From an uncultured Oscillospiraceae bacterium (GTDB lineage Bacteria; Bacillota; Clostridia; Oscillospirales; Ruminococcaceae): 64,000 bases of DNA. The stretch covers positions 1 through 64,000 of the forward strand of contig CAKSLF010000002.1 in assembly GCA_934466455.1 (NCBI GenBank), read 5' to 3'. Both the position numbers and the translations under genes were made by a program. This document shows positions 51,008 to 60,277 of this stretch, piece by piece; position 1 is the stretch's first letter, and each line of letters starts with the position of its first letter. The notes below the pieces were generated by a model. That model was not told the origin of the DNA and searched no databases. It was given only the letters and a program-made list of their open reading frames with translations.

Positions 51008-51721
51008 TTATAAAACTGATTTTCTCTCACCGAAAAGGCGTCTTCCGACTCTTACGATTGTTGCGCCTTCTTGAACCGCAATCTCATAATCGCCGGACAT
51101 ACCCATCGATAATATACTAATATCTTTATTATCTATTTTTTTGCCCGTAATGTCAACCAAAAGAGCGTGCATTTTTTGAAAATAACCTCTTGTTTCTTCA
51201 ATTTCTGCCCCAAAACGCCCTATTGTCATAAATCCGCGCAATCTTATATGGCTGAATCTTCCAATTTCTTCGACAATTTGCGGCACTTCTTCATACAAAA
51301 AACCGCCCTTGCTCTCCTCTTCGGCAATATTCACCTCAAGAAGAATGTCCATGATTTTGCCGATTGCGGCGCAGCGTTTTTCGATTTCCTCCGCAAGACG
51401 AATAGAATCTACGGATTCTATCATATCTACTTTATCTACGATATACTTGACCTTATTGGTTTGCAGCCTTCCGATAAAGTGTATCCTTGCTCTTTTGTCG
51501 TAAAATTCATACTTTTCAAGAAGCTCCTGCACCTTGTTTTCTCCAAGAAGAGAGCAGCCCGCCTCTATCGCCTCGTTCACCCGCTCCGGCGTGACGGTTT
51601 TAGTCACCGCCATAAGCGTAATCTCTTTTGGGTTCCTGCCGGCGGCTTTTGCCGCCATTACAATGTCTTCTGATATTTCATTCCATGCTTTAGTTACATC
51701 AGTCGATAACTTTTCCGGCAT
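51008..51721 (-). CDS. YggS family pyridoxal phosphate-binding protein
   Basis: PLPBP/YggS proteins bind pyridoxal phosphate and help keep vitamin B6 and amino acid pools in balance; no reaction is firmly assigned. The 237-residue protein has the cofactor Lys in LMAVTKTVTPERV near residue 36, GENKVQELLEKY, FIGRLQTNKVKYI, and the C-terminal phosphate-binding LSMGMSGDYEIAVQEGATIV (MSGDYEIAV). The start is taken as the ATG at 51721 rather than 51754. It overlaps the HlyD-like gene by 23 bases and precedes sepF, the common order. Confidence 0.92.
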   Translation of the reverse strand: MPEKLSTDVTKAWNEISEDIVMAAKAAGRNPKEITLMAVTKTVTPERVNEAIEAGCSLLGENKVQELLEKYEFYDKRARIHFIGRLQTNKVKYIVDKVDMIESVDSIRLAEEIEKRCAAIGKIMDILLEVNIAEEESKGGFLYEEVPQIVEEIGRFSHIRLRGFMTIGRFGAEIEETRGYFQKMHALLVDITGKKIDNKDISILSMGMSGDYEIAVQEGATIVRVGRRLFGERKSVL

Positions 51722-52922
51722 AAAGATCACTTCCCGCAGTAAAAACTTCATCAAAGAGCTGGAGCTTTCCGTTTTCGCCCTTGTACCACTTTGCGATTAC
51801 ATAGCCGTTGCCTTCATAGACAACCTCGATTTTTCTGAATTTTACCTCTCCTCTGTCGAGTATAAACACGCCCATATTCTGTTCCCCGTCAAACCTTATT
51901 GCGCTTGAAGAAACTCTAAGCCCGCTTGTCGTGCTGAAAACAATATCTGCGCTTACCCTGCGGAGGGATGCCACCTCGGAGGTAAATTTTTCACAAAGCA
52001 AAAATACTATTGTATTTTCGCTTGTATCATCCTTTAACACGAAATCCACCTTAAATTTTATGCTCTCGCTTATTCCGTCAAAGTTTACCGCAACGCTTCT
52101 TCCTTCGTAAAGGCTCTTTGCCTGCTCGTCATCCATGGAAACAACATAATACCACTTATAATTATCCGCAATTTTTCCGACGGCGGGTTCAACCGTAACA
52201 ACCTCGGTATTTATAAGTTCTTCAATACCGGCGGCAGTCATCTCCGCCATATTTTCCTTGTTTATGAGATTTTCAAACCCGTCCACCTTTGAAATAAAAT
52301 AGCCGGTTTTGGGACTTGTTACCGTTTCTGCGGAATCCGCATTTATCTCCTCCGTAAGCTCGCTGCATTCTGCGGAAAGGATTGCAATCCTATCCTCGAA
52401 TTTATTTTCTTCTCCGGTTATTACCGTCTTCTTATTTATGGCAAGCAAAAGATTGTCCTTCGCCTCGGAAAGCCCGGACAGGTTTGCCTGATTAAGCGCA
52501 GCGGCATATTCGGATACGGCAGAACCGATTTGTCCGTTGATAAATTCCATTGTTCCGTAAAGCTGCGATTTTCCGTTGCCCGCCTCTTTAAGCAGTGCGA
52601 TCTCCTTTTCAAGCTCCGCCACCCGAAGCATCTTTTCAACCGTATCCGAAGATGCATGGGTATATGCCACCGTTCTGTTTTTGAGCACACGCTCTGCGTC
52701 TTCATAAACATAGCTTACGCTTCCGCTTGTATAATCGCTTTCGATAAGCGTTTCGCTGCGAACGGCAATTCCTTTTACATGGATGGATTCGCTTACCGAA
52801 TACTCTGTTGCAACCTCCGTTTGATAGGGATTATAGAAAAATCTCCATGCTTGATAACCTGCATATATGAGGAAGAACACCGACAGTAAAACCGCCAGCA
52901 GCTTTGCCATTTTTCCTTTCAT
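51699..52922 (-). CDS. HlyD-like membrane protein
   Basis: The 407-residue protein has one N-terminal membrane segment (LLAVLLSVFFLIYAGYQAWRF, about 8-28) and a largely extracytoplasmic body. A lipoyl/barrel-sandwich-like half (SVSYVYEDAERVLKNRTVAY) and a coiled-coil middle (about 90-185) precede the second half (SPKTGYFISKVDG). This resembles HlyD-type adaptor proteins found next to yggS/sepF in clostridia. No partner transporter is nearby, so a cell-envelope or division role is as likely as export. It overlaps the miaA end by four bases. Confidence 0.75.
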   Translation of the reverse strand: MKGKMAKLLAVLLSVFFLIYAGYQAWRFFYNPYQTEVATEYSVSESIHVKGIAVRSETLIESDYTSGSVSYVYEDAERVLKNRTVAYTHASSDTVEKMLRVAELEKEIALLKEAGNGKSQLYGTMEFINGQIGSAVSEYAAALNQANLSGLSEAKDNLLLAINKKTVITGEENKFEDRIAILSAECSELTEEINADSAETVTSPKTGYFISKVDGFENLINKENMAEMTAAGIEELINTEVVTVEPAVGKIADNYKWYYVVSMDDEQAKSLYEGRSVAVNFDGISESIKFKVDFVLKDDTSENTIVFLLCEKFTSEVASLRRVSADIVFSTTSGLRVSSSAIRFDGEQNMGVFILDRGEVKFRKIEVVYEGNGYVIAKWYKGENGKLQLFDEVFTAGSDLYAGKVID

Positions 52923-53866
52923 TTTTCCTCCAAAAAGTCACTTATTTTCTCAAAAACCGCTTGGTAAAGCGCATTTTTGTTTTCATAGCAGTCGTTATAA
53001 AACCAATTTATGTTCCCGTTCCGCCTAAACCATGTGAGCTGTCTTTTTGCATAATGCCTTGTATCTGCTTTAAGCTGCAAAACCGCTTCTTCAATAGTTG
53101 CCTTTCCTTCAAAATAGGGATAGAACTCCTTGTATCCGATAGCTTGAGCAGCCGTGCTCACTCCGCCGTGCTCAAAAAGAAGCCTTGCCTCTTCGATAAC
53201 TCCGTTACTGAGCATTTTGTCAATTCGGTGCTCAACCCTACGGTAAAGCAGCTCTCTGTCTTCAAATCCGGTACCGATATAGCACGCCTTGTAAGGTGCT
53301 GGCATCAAATGGGAACGCCGGCGGTGCTCACTCATTGTAACCCCGGTTATTTCAAAGACCTCGATTGCTCTTACAACTCTGACGACATTATTTGGGTGGA
53401 TTGCCGCAGCGGATTCCGGGTCAATTTGTTCAAGGCGGCTGAAAAGCGCATCGTTCCCGTTTTCTTCTGCATATTCGTAAAGCCGCCTGCGCAGTTTGGC
53501 ATCGCTCTTTATTTCGGAAAATTCCGTATTTGTGAGTAAAGAATCAACATAAAGCCCCGTTCCGCCGCAGATTACCGGAAGCCTTCCTCTTGTATAAATA
53601 TCTTTTATTGCAGCGGCGGCATCCTCTACATAGTTTGCAACGGAATAATCCTTATCAATGCTCAAAAAACCTACAAGGTGGTGCGGAACTCCCTGCATTT
53701 CCTCCTCGGTTGGCTTTGCCGTACCGACAGAAAGCTCGGAATATATCTGCATGGAATCCGCCGAAACAACCTCGCCGTTAAAACGCTTTGCAATTTCAAC
53801 GGCAAGCCCGGTTTTGCCGGAAGCTGTCGGACCCACAACCGCTATAACAGGTATTTTTTCTTCCAT
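52919..53866 (-). CDS. miaA: tRNA dimethylallyltransferase
   Basis: MiaA adds a dimethylallyl group to A37 of tRNAs that read codons beginning with U. The 315-residue protein has the P-loop AVVGPTASGKTGLAVEIA near residue 9, the DSMQIYSELSVGTAKPT segment with the base-binding Asp, and VPHHLVGF. The C-terminal TRHYAKRQLTWFRR is a family signature. The start is the ATG at 53866; the longer frame overlaps mutL. It follows mutL, as in many bacteria, in the set mutS-mutL-miaA. Confidence 0.94.
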   Translation of the reverse strand: MEEKIPVIAVVGPTASGKTGLAVEIAKRFNGEVVSADSMQIYSELSVGTAKPTEEEMQGVPHHLVGFLSIDKDYSVANYVEDAAAAIKDIYTRGRLPVICGGTGLYVDSLLTNTEFSEIKSDAKLRRRLYEYAEENGNDALFSRLEQIDPESAAAIHPNNVVRVVRAIEVFEITGVTMSEHRRRSHLMPAPYKACYIGTGFEDRELLYRRVEHRIDKMLSNGVIEEARLLFEHGGVSTAAQAIGYKEFYPYFEGKATIEEAVLQLKADTRHYAKRQLTWFRRNGNINWFYNDCYENKNALYQAVFEKISDFLEEK

Positions 53867-53873
53867 AAGCCAA

Positions 53874-55859
53874 TCACTGCTGCCTTCCGAACATCTTTTC
53901 AAGCTTATTTCTGCTTATACTTACGGAAACGGGTCTTCCGTGAGGACAATACTTTATTTTAGGGTCGTTAAGCAAGGTGTTTACAACCTTTTCAAGCTCA
54001 AATTTTGAATTTGTGTCATTTGCCTTTATTGCTGCGCGGCAAGCCATATTTGCATAGAGGTGATCGAGCTTTTCCGGTGTAACATCATTTTTGCAGGCAA
54101 GAAAAGAATCTGTAATTTCTCCGATTATACTTTCCGCCTCTTTCGGCTTTACCCAAAAAGGAAGCGAACGAACAATGATGCTTCCCCTACCGAAATCGTC
54201 AACAATAAAACCGAGCTTTTCCATTTCCGCACTGTTTTCAACTGCCGCCTCGCACTGCTCGTCGCTCAATGTGCAGGTTATCGGCGAAAGCAGGTATTGG
54301 CAGTCAAAAGCCTTTACTCCCGCTTTAAGCTTCTCATAAAGAATCCTCTCATGGGCGGCGTGCTTGTCAATAAATATTATTTCGTCTACGGATTCGAGCA
54401 AAATATAGGTCTTAAAAAGTTCTCCTACATATTTCAGCTTTCCGAAGGGCATCTCTTCACCCGTAATATTCCTCGGTATTTCCGGAGCGGGCATTCCCGC
54501 CTCTTTTATCACATCAACTCCGTCACGATATTCTTTTGGAAGCTCTGTTCCGCTTTCCATTGCTTCGTCCGCAGCCTTGCGTATTTTATATTGTACTGTA
54601 TGAGTAATATCGCCGTCTATTCTGTACGGCGTAAGGTTATCATTGTTTCTAAGCTCGTCTTCCATACAGCTTACGACATCATATTTTACATCGTTATCTC
54701 GCTTATAACCCGATGTAAAAGAACTGTCTGTAAAGCTGATACGAGGCAGCGTTGTTTGCTGCACGACCTCTTCAAAATGCTTTACGGCTTTGTCATTTTC
54801 CTCAACCCTGTTCCAAAAATCCTTGTTTACCTTTTTTGATTCCTCGAGCACCGCCGAAAAATCTTTTGTGCTCAAAGCGGTTTTTACCCCATAGTAAACA
54901 AGGTCGAACACCTCTTTTTCGCTGGAAAAGCGCACCTCCATTTTTGCCGGGTGAACATTAACATCAACCGTTTCCGGAGGAATCTCTATATTGAGGACGC
55001 ATCCGGGGTATTTTCCTACCATGGCGGAGCCTTTGAACGCTTCCTCAAGAGCCACCATAGCCGTTCGTGTTTTTACAAATCTTCTGTTAATGAAGAAATT
55101 CTGAAAGCTTCTGCTTGCTTTTGTTGCAGAGGGCTTTGTAACATAGCCCTTCACTTTAACGCCCGGCTTTGTCATGGAAGAATAGTTTACTTCCAATACA
55201 TTGTTAGCAAACTCTCTACCGTAAACGCAGGAAATAACGGCAAGCATATCTCCGTTGCCGTAAGTGGAAAGCTTATTTTCCCCGTCACGGATAAAGCTGA
55301 ACTTTACCTCCGGATAAGAAAGCGCAAGCTTATCCATAATCTGAGCAACGGCATTTGCCTCTGAGGTATCTTTTTTAAGGAATTTCTGCCTTGCAGGAGT
55401 GTTATAGAACAAATCCCGAACAACTATCGTCGTTCCCTCCGGGCAGCCCGCTTCGGTCGGCTCTCCTATGCTGCAATCCGTTGCTTCACAATGGTAACCT
55501 ATATTTGCACCCTTTACCCTCGTAAGCATTTCCGTATGGGAAACCGCAGCAATGGAAGCAAGTGCCTCGCCTCTGAAACCAAAGGTGCAAATATGCTCAA
55601 GGTCATATTCCGTACCGATTTTGCTTGTTGCATGGCGCAAAAATGCCTTTGGAATATCCTCTTTATCAATTCCGCAGCCGTCATCCGTTACACGGATAAA
55701 GGTATTTCCGCCGTTTTTTATCTCAACGGTTATGTTTTTTGCTACCGCATCAACGGAATTTTCCACAAGTTCTTTTACAACGGAGCAGGGTCTGTCCACC
55801 ACCTCGCCGGCGGCAATAAGCTCCGCAACATGTTTATCCAACACATTTATTCTGGGCAT
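53874..55859 (-). CDS. mutL: DNA mismatch repair protein MutL
   Basis: MutL links mismatch recognition to strand removal. The 661-residue protein has the GHKL ATPase motifs VVDRPCSVVKELVENSVDA (motif I, Glu near 31), DDGCGID (motif II), RHATSKI and FGFRGEALASI (motif III). The C-terminal dimerisation domain carries the endonuclease motif in DKHAAHERILYEKL (D-x-H-A-x2-E-x4-E) near residue 490. So it is the nicking type usual in bacteria without MutH. It lies 15 bases after mutS. Confidence 0.95.
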   Translation of the reverse strand: MPRINVLDKHVAELIAAGEVVDRPCSVVKELVENSVDAVAKNITVEIKNGGNTFIRVTDDGCGIDKEDIPKAFLRHATSKIGTEYDLEHICTFGFRGEALASIAAVSHTEMLTRVKGANIGYHCEATDCSIGEPTEAGCPEGTTIVVRDLFYNTPARQKFLKKDTSEANAVAQIMDKLALSYPEVKFSFIRDGENKLSTYGNGDMLAVISCVYGREFANNVLEVNYSSMTKPGVKVKGYVTKPSATKASRSFQNFFINRRFVKTRTAMVALEEAFKGSAMVGKYPGCVLNIEIPPETVDVNVHPAKMEVRFSSEKEVFDLVYYGVKTALSTKDFSAVLEESKKVNKDFWNRVEENDKAVKHFEEVVQQTTLPRISFTDSSFTSGYKRDNDVKYDVVSCMEDELRNNDNLTPYRIDGDITHTVQYKIRKAADEAMESGTELPKEYRDGVDVIKEAGMPAPEIPRNITGEEMPFGKLKYVGELFKTYILLESVDEIIFIDKHAAHERILYEKLKAGVKAFDCQYLLSPITCTLSDEQCEAAVENSAEMEKLGFIVDDFGRGSIIVRSLPFWVKPKEAESIIGEITDSFLACKNDVTPEKLDHLYANMACRAAIKANDTNSKFELEKVVNTLLNDPKIKYCPHGRPVSVSISRNKLEKMFGRQQ

Positions 55860-55874
55860 TGTTTCCTCTTTCTG

Positions 55875-58481
55875 TCAGTTTTTTATGTAGCCTTTAAGTT
55901 CATATAACAGGTTAAGAGCCTCTATCGGCGATAAAGTTTCTATATCTGTCTGTTTTAATATTCTTTCAACATCGCTTTGCGGAGAAAAGAGGGTTGTTTG
56001 CCCCTCAACATCCTCATGCTGCTGCATTCTTGCAATTTTTTCAACTTCTTTTCCTTCCTCGAGGGCGGCAAGGATTTCTCTTGCTCTTTTTACAACATTA
56101 TTCGGAATACCGGCAAGCTTTGCCACCTCTATTCCGTAGCTGTCGTCCGCTCCGCCGCTTATTATCCTGCGCAAAAAGATTATATCATCGCCGCGTTTTT
56201 TCACGGCAATATTATAGTTCCGTATATTCGGATATGCGGATTCAAGCTCCGTAAGCTCGTGATAATGCGTTGCAAAAAGGGTTTTTGCGCCAAGCTTTTT
56301 TCTGTCCGCAATGTGCTCAAGTACCGCATGAGCAATGCTCATCCCGTCAAAGGTACTTGTTCCTCTTCCGATTTCGTCAAGGATAAGCAAGCTTTTTGAG
56401 GTTGCATTTTTCAGAATGTTGGCAACCTCGCTCATCTCCACCATAAATGTAGACTGACCCGCAGAAAGATCGTCCGATGCGCCGACTCTTGTATATACGC
56501 CGTCCACAACGCCTATGTGCGCTGCCTTTGCCGGAACAAAACAGCCTATCTGCGCCATTATTGTAATAAGGGCAATTTGGCGCATATATGTGGATTTTCC
56601 CGCCATATTAGGTCCTGTTATAACGGCAATCTGGTTTTCCCGATTATCGAGTAAAACATCGTTCGGCACAAACGGAGCACCGTGAAGCATACGCTCCACA
56701 ACAGGGTGGCGTCCCTCGGTTATATCTATTGCATCACTCATATCAACCACCGGGCGGCAATAGTTGTTACGGGCGGAAACCTCCGCAAAGGAACAGATTA
56801 CATCAAGAGCAGCAACAGCATCGGCGGTTTTTTGCACTCTTTCCACCTGAGTACCGATTTGAGCACGCACCTCTTCAAAAAGTCTTGCTTCGAGCACAAG
56901 TATTTTGTCATGAGCACCAAGAACCTTTTCTTCAAGATCCTTCAGCTCCTCGGTAATATATCTCTCTCCGTTTGCAAGAGTTTGTTTTCTGATATATTCC
57001 GGAGGAACGAGGCTTTGGTATGACTTTGAAACTTCTATGTAGTAGCCGAAAACATGGTTATATCCTATTTTTAATTTTGGGATTCCCGTGCGTTCCTTCT
57101 CTGCAACTTCTATTGCGGTAATTTTGTCCTTTATATTGCTTGCAAGGCTCCTAAGCTCGTCCAATTCTGCATTGTATCCGCCGTTTATAACTCCGCCGTC
57201 TTTAAGAGTTGCGGGCGGCTCTTCCTTTATTGCAGCGTCTATAAGCCCTCTTATATCGTCAAGCGGGTCGATTTTTGTACAAATGTCTGCAAGCATAGCC
57301 GCTTTTGCTCCGGAAAGAAGTCCTTTCAGCTTAGGCAAATGGGCTGCGCTTGCCGCAAGAGTTTTGTATTCCCTCGGACTTGCGTTTCCGAAAATTATGC
57401 GGGTCATCATTCGCTCAAAGTCATGTATTCCGGAAAGCTCCGCAGAAATATCCCCGGCAAGCATAGGATCGTTAATAAGTGCTTCTACCGCATAAAGGCG
57501 TTTGTCTATTTTAACCGGATCGAGCAGCGGTCTGTCGATATACGAACGCAAAAGCCGTTTTCCCATAGCGGTATTTGTACGGTCGAGCACCCAAAGCAAG
57601 GTTCCCCGCTTTTCCCGTCCCCGCATTGTTTCCGTAAGCTCAAGATTGCGCCTTGCGGAAAGATCCAGCTTCATAAATGCGCCGTCGGAATAAAACTCCA
57701 CCCCGGAAATCCTTGTTGCTCCGTTTTTTTGTGTTTCGCAGATATAGCGCAAAAGTGCGGAAACACAGCATTCCTCTTCAAGAAACGCAAAGCCGAGTTC
57801 CTTTGGACTTTTGTTGTCAAAATGGTCATGAATCGTCTTCTCAACAAGGCTTTTTTCGTATTCCGAGGAATCTATTTGTTCCCCCATACAGTTTATGCGC
57901 TCTTTTATAAAAGCACATGCGGTTTTCATATCGAGAAAATCATCGTTAAAAAGAAGCTCGCTGGGCTGATAGCGGCTGATTTCCTCTATTATTCTTGTTT
58001 CCGCCTCTTTTTCATTTTCCCCTCCGGTGCACTTAAGTTCTCCGGTCGTAACATCACAAAAGCATATTCCGAAGGATTTTTCACTTACATAAAGACTGCA
58101 TATATAGTTATTTGTGCTTTCCTCAAGCATGGAGTTTTCGACCACGGTTCCCGGAGTTATAACACGGATAATATCCCTTTTTACAAGCCCTTTTGCCGTT
58201 GCCGGGTCCTCCATTTGCTCGCAGATTGCTACCTTATACCCTTTTTTTATAAGTCTTGACACATAGGATTCATAACTGTGATACGGAACTCCGCACATTG
58301 GTGCCCGCTCCTCCTGACCACATTCTTTACCCGTCAAAGTAAGCTCCAGTTCTCTCGATGCCGTTTTTGCATCGTCATAAAACATCTCGTAAAAGTCGCC
58401 CAAACGGAAGAAAAGTATTGCGTCCTTATTTTTACTTTTTATATCAAAATATTGCTTCATCATTGGAGAAAGCTCCGCCAA
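55875..58481 (-). CDS. mutS: DNA mismatch repair protein MutS
   Basis: MutS recognises mispaired bases. The 868-residue protein has the mismatch-binding F-x-E in FRLGDFYEMFYDDA near residue 28, connector and lever domains, the ATPase P-loop TGPNMAGKSTYMRQ near 620, Walker B ILDEIGRGTSTFDG and the helix-turn-helix-like C-terminal region. The start is TTG at 58481, about seven bases after GGGGGTG, followed by the usual AELSPMMKQY. A consensus-like promoter is upstream. With mutL and miaA it forms one operon. Confidence 0.96.
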   Translation of the reverse strand: MAELSPMMKQYFDIKSKNKDAILFFRLGDFYEMFYDDAKTASRELELTLTGKECGQEERAPMCGVPYHSYESYVSRLIKKGYKVAICEQMEDPATAKGLVKRDIIRVITPGTVVENSMLEESTNNYICSLYVSEKSFGICFCDVTTGELKCTGGENEKEAETRIIEEISRYQPSELLFNDDFLDMKTACAFIKERINCMGEQIDSSEYEKSLVEKTIHDHFDNKSPKELGFAFLEEECCVSALLRYICETQKNGATRISGVEFYSDGAFMKLDLSARRNLELTETMRGREKRGTLLWVLDRTNTAMGKRLLRSYIDRPLLDPVKIDKRLYAVEALINDPMLAGDISAELSGIHDFERMMTRIIFGNASPREYKTLAASAAHLPKLKGLLSGAKAAMLADICTKIDPLDDIRGLIDAAIKEEPPATLKDGGVINGGYNAELDELRSLASNIKDKITAIEVAEKERTGIPKLKIGYNHVFGYYIEVSKSYQSLVPPEYIRKQTLANGERYITEELKDLEEKVLGAHDKILVLEARLFEEVRAQIGTQVERVQKTADAVAALDVICSFAEVSARNNYCRPVVDMSDAIDITEGRHPVVERMLHGAPFVPNDVLLDNRENQIAVITGPNMAGKSTYMRQIALITIMAQIGCFVPAKAAHIGVVDGVYTRVGASDDLSAGQSTFMVEMSEVANILKNATSKSLLILDEIGRGTSTFDGMSIAHAVLEHIADRKKLGAKTLFATHYHELTELESAYPNIRNYNIAVKKRGDDIIFLRRIISGGADDSYGIEVAKLAGIPNNVVKRAREILAALEEGKEVEKIARMQQHEDVEGQTTLFSPQSDVERILKQTDIETLSPIEALNLLYELKGYIKN

Positions 58482-58515
58482 AAAAACACCCCCGCCCGGA
58501 CTGTATATATATTAT

Positions 58516-58544
58516 ATTTTAACATAATGCGTAAAAAAGTTCAA
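58516..58544 (-). promoter_or_regulatory. Promoter of mutS-mutL-miaA
   Basis: On the minus strand TTGAAC (58544-58539) and TAAAAT (58521-58516) are 17 bases apart, about 35 bases before the start codon and just after the terminator of thiT. Confidence 0.7.
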
Positions 58545-58551
58545 CAAAAAA

Positions 58552-58580
58552 GACGGAACATATAAGCATATGTTCCGGTC
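58552..58580 (-). terminator. Terminator after thiT
   Basis: GGAACATAT and ATATGTTCC form a perfect 9-bp stem with a four-base loop, extended by GAC/GTC. On the minus strand it is followed by a run of six T. Confidence 0.85.
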
Positions 58581-58597
58581 TTTTTTATTATAAATAT

Positions 58598-59182
58598 TCA
58601 GATTTTTCCCGAAAACAGCTTTGGTGCCATTTTCATAAGAATTGCCGCCGCAACCGAGGTGATTATCGCTTCCGGAAGCATATAGGAACCGTTGTAATAA
58701 AGCGAATAAACGGGCGAAAGCATTCCAAATTCGTTTGGCCAAAGTGCTTCCCAAATAATCCATCCGGTAATAAAATGGCAAATAAATCTCGCAAAAAATG
58801 TTACCCATATTCCCGCAACAATAGCAACAGTTTGGTTTTTTATTGTATTTTTGAACATTCCGGCAAAGCCGATTACCGTATATGCAACAATATAATCAAG
58901 CAAAACGATTGCCGCCGCCATAAGTGCAGAGGTTGCATACTGAACATTGTCAACGCCCAGCACAAGCTGAATTAGGCTGTATGCAAATGCGGTAAAAACG
59001 CCCCAGCGGCATCCGTATATGTAAGACACCATAACAAGCGGAAGCATTGAACAAAAGGTAACTCCGCCGCCAAACAGCCAAAGTCCGCCGAATTTGAATG
59101 CATCAAGGCTAAGCACCGTCCCTATTGCAATCATAACTGCGCTGACCACAAGTTTTTTTAGATTTTCATTTCTGTTTTCCAT
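58598..59182 (-). CDS. thiT: Energy-coupled thiamine transporter ThiT (ECF S component)
   Basis: ThiT binds thiamine in the membrane and works with a shared ECF energising module not found in this window. The 194-residue protein has six hydrophobic segments, with the family pattern GGLWLFGGGVTFCSMLPL and VSYIYGCRWGVFTAFAYSLI, and WVTFFARFICHFITGWIIW. The start is the ATG at 59182 behind GGAGG; the open frame further up to 59248 is riboswitch sequence. A TPP riboswitch upstream strongly supports thiamine as the substrate. Confidence 0.93.
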   Translation of the reverse strand: MENRNENLKKLVVSAVMIAIGTVLSLDAFKFGGLWLFGGGVTFCSMLPLVMVSYIYGCRWGVFTAFAYSLIQLVLGVDNVQYATSALMAAAIVLLDYIVAYTVIGFAGMFKNTIKNQTVAIVAGIWVTFFARFICHFITGWIIWEALWPNEFGMLSPVYSLYYNGSYMLPEAIITSVAAAILMKMAPKLFSGKI

Positions 59183-59207
59183 AACTTCCTCCAAAAATTT
59201 TATAAAA

Positions 59208-59335
59208 AATTGCCGTGGCATAGGAAAATGCCACGGCAAAAAAGCCATGTAACACTCCCTACGCCGGTATTGTCCGGATCAGGTCAAAGGGTTCGGCAAA
59301 AAAGCCATCTCAGCCAAAGGCACCCCTGTGCGCTC
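59208..59335 (-). promoter_or_regulatory. TPP riboswitch with terminator, controlling thiT
   Basis: On the minus strand the aptamer (about 59330-59254) shows the conserved blocks of the thiamine pyrophosphate riboswitch in order: GGGGTGCC, GGCTGAGATGGC, ACCCTTTGACCTGATC and CCGGCGTAGGGA. It is followed by a strong terminator at 59239-59210, arms TTGCCGTGGCA and TGCCACGGCAA with a T-run. High TPP should therefore stop transcription before thiT. The aptamer also repeats the bases GGCTTTTTTGCCG, which could take part in the switch. Confidence 0.95.
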
Positions 59336-59352
59336 TATTTTATTTTTATATA

Positions 59353-60276
59353 TTATTTTTCCTCATCGGCGGGATTTTCCGCAACTTCCTTTATTGAAGT
59401 AACAAGGCTTGCCAAGGACTGTATTTCGCTTGGAATAATAATTTTTGTTGCTTTTCCGTCCGCTGCTTTCTGGAATGCTTCATAGCTCTTGAGCTTGAGC
59501 ACTGCCTCGGAGGGGTTTGCTTTATTAAGCAGCTCAATAGAGTCCGCAAAAGCTTTTTGAACGGCAAGGATGGCTTCGGCTTCGCCTTGCGCCTCACGGA
59601 TTTTTGCTTCTTTAACTGCTTCCGCACGGAGAATTGCAGATTCCTTTTCGCCCTCCGCAATAAGGATTTGGCTCTTTTTCTCACCTTCCGCACGAAGAAG
59701 GGTTTCGCGGCGTTCACGCTCCGCCTTCATCTGCTTTTCCATTGCGTCCTGAATTTCCCTCGGCGGAATTATATTTTTAAGCTCAACACGGTTGACCTTT
59801 ATTCCCCATTTATCCGTTGCGGTATCGAGAATTGATGTTATTTTAACATTGATTACATCACGGCTTGTAAGGGTACTGTCAAGCTCCATTTCACCAATAA
59901 TATTACGCAGGGTCGTTGCCGTAAGATTTTCAATAGCAGAAAGCGGACGCTCCACACCGTAGGTAAAAAGCTTTGCATCGGTTATCTGGTAGAAAACAAC
60001 CGTGTCTATCTGCATAGTAACATTATCTTTTGTTATAACCGGCTGCGGCTTAAAATCAACAACCTGCTCCTTGATGGAAACTCTCTTTGAAATTCTGTCG
60101 AAAAAGGGCACTTTGAAGTGAAGCCCCGTTTCCCATGTTGCATAGTAGGTTCCAAGGCGTTCTATTACAAAAACCGTAGCCTGTGGAACAATTTTTATGT
60201 TTGCCGCAGCAATTACAAGTAAAATAAGAATAAAAAGAAATCCTACAATAAGCCCACCGAATCCTCCAAACGGCAT
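59353..60276 (-). CDS. SPFH/Band 7 domain protein (stomatin/paraslipin-like)
   Basis: The 307-residue protein has an N-terminal membrane segment (GGLIVGFLFILILLVIAAAN, about 7-26), an SPFH domain (VFVIERLGTYYATWETGLHF, VSIKEQVVDFKPQPVITKDN) and a long Ala/Glu-rich coiled coil (about 190-255). Stomatin-like proteins build membrane microdomains. It abuts an NfeD gene with one base between, the classic bacterial pair. The function in this organism is not known. Confidence 0.9.
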   Translation of the reverse strand: MPFGGFGGLIVGFLFILILLVIAAANIKIVPQATVFVIERLGTYYATWETGLHFKVPFFDRISKRVSIKEQVVDFKPQPVITKDNVTMQIDTVVFYQITDAKLFTYGVERPLSAIENLTATTLRNIIGEMELDSTLTSRDVINVKITSILDTATDKWGIKVNRVELKNIIPPREIQDAMEKQMKAERERRETLLRAEGEKKSQILIAEGEKESAILRAEAVKEAKIREAQGEAEAILAVQKAFADSIELLNKANPSEAVLKLKSYEAFQKAADGKATKIIIPSEIQSLASLVTSIKEVAENPADEEK

Positions 60277-60277
60277 T

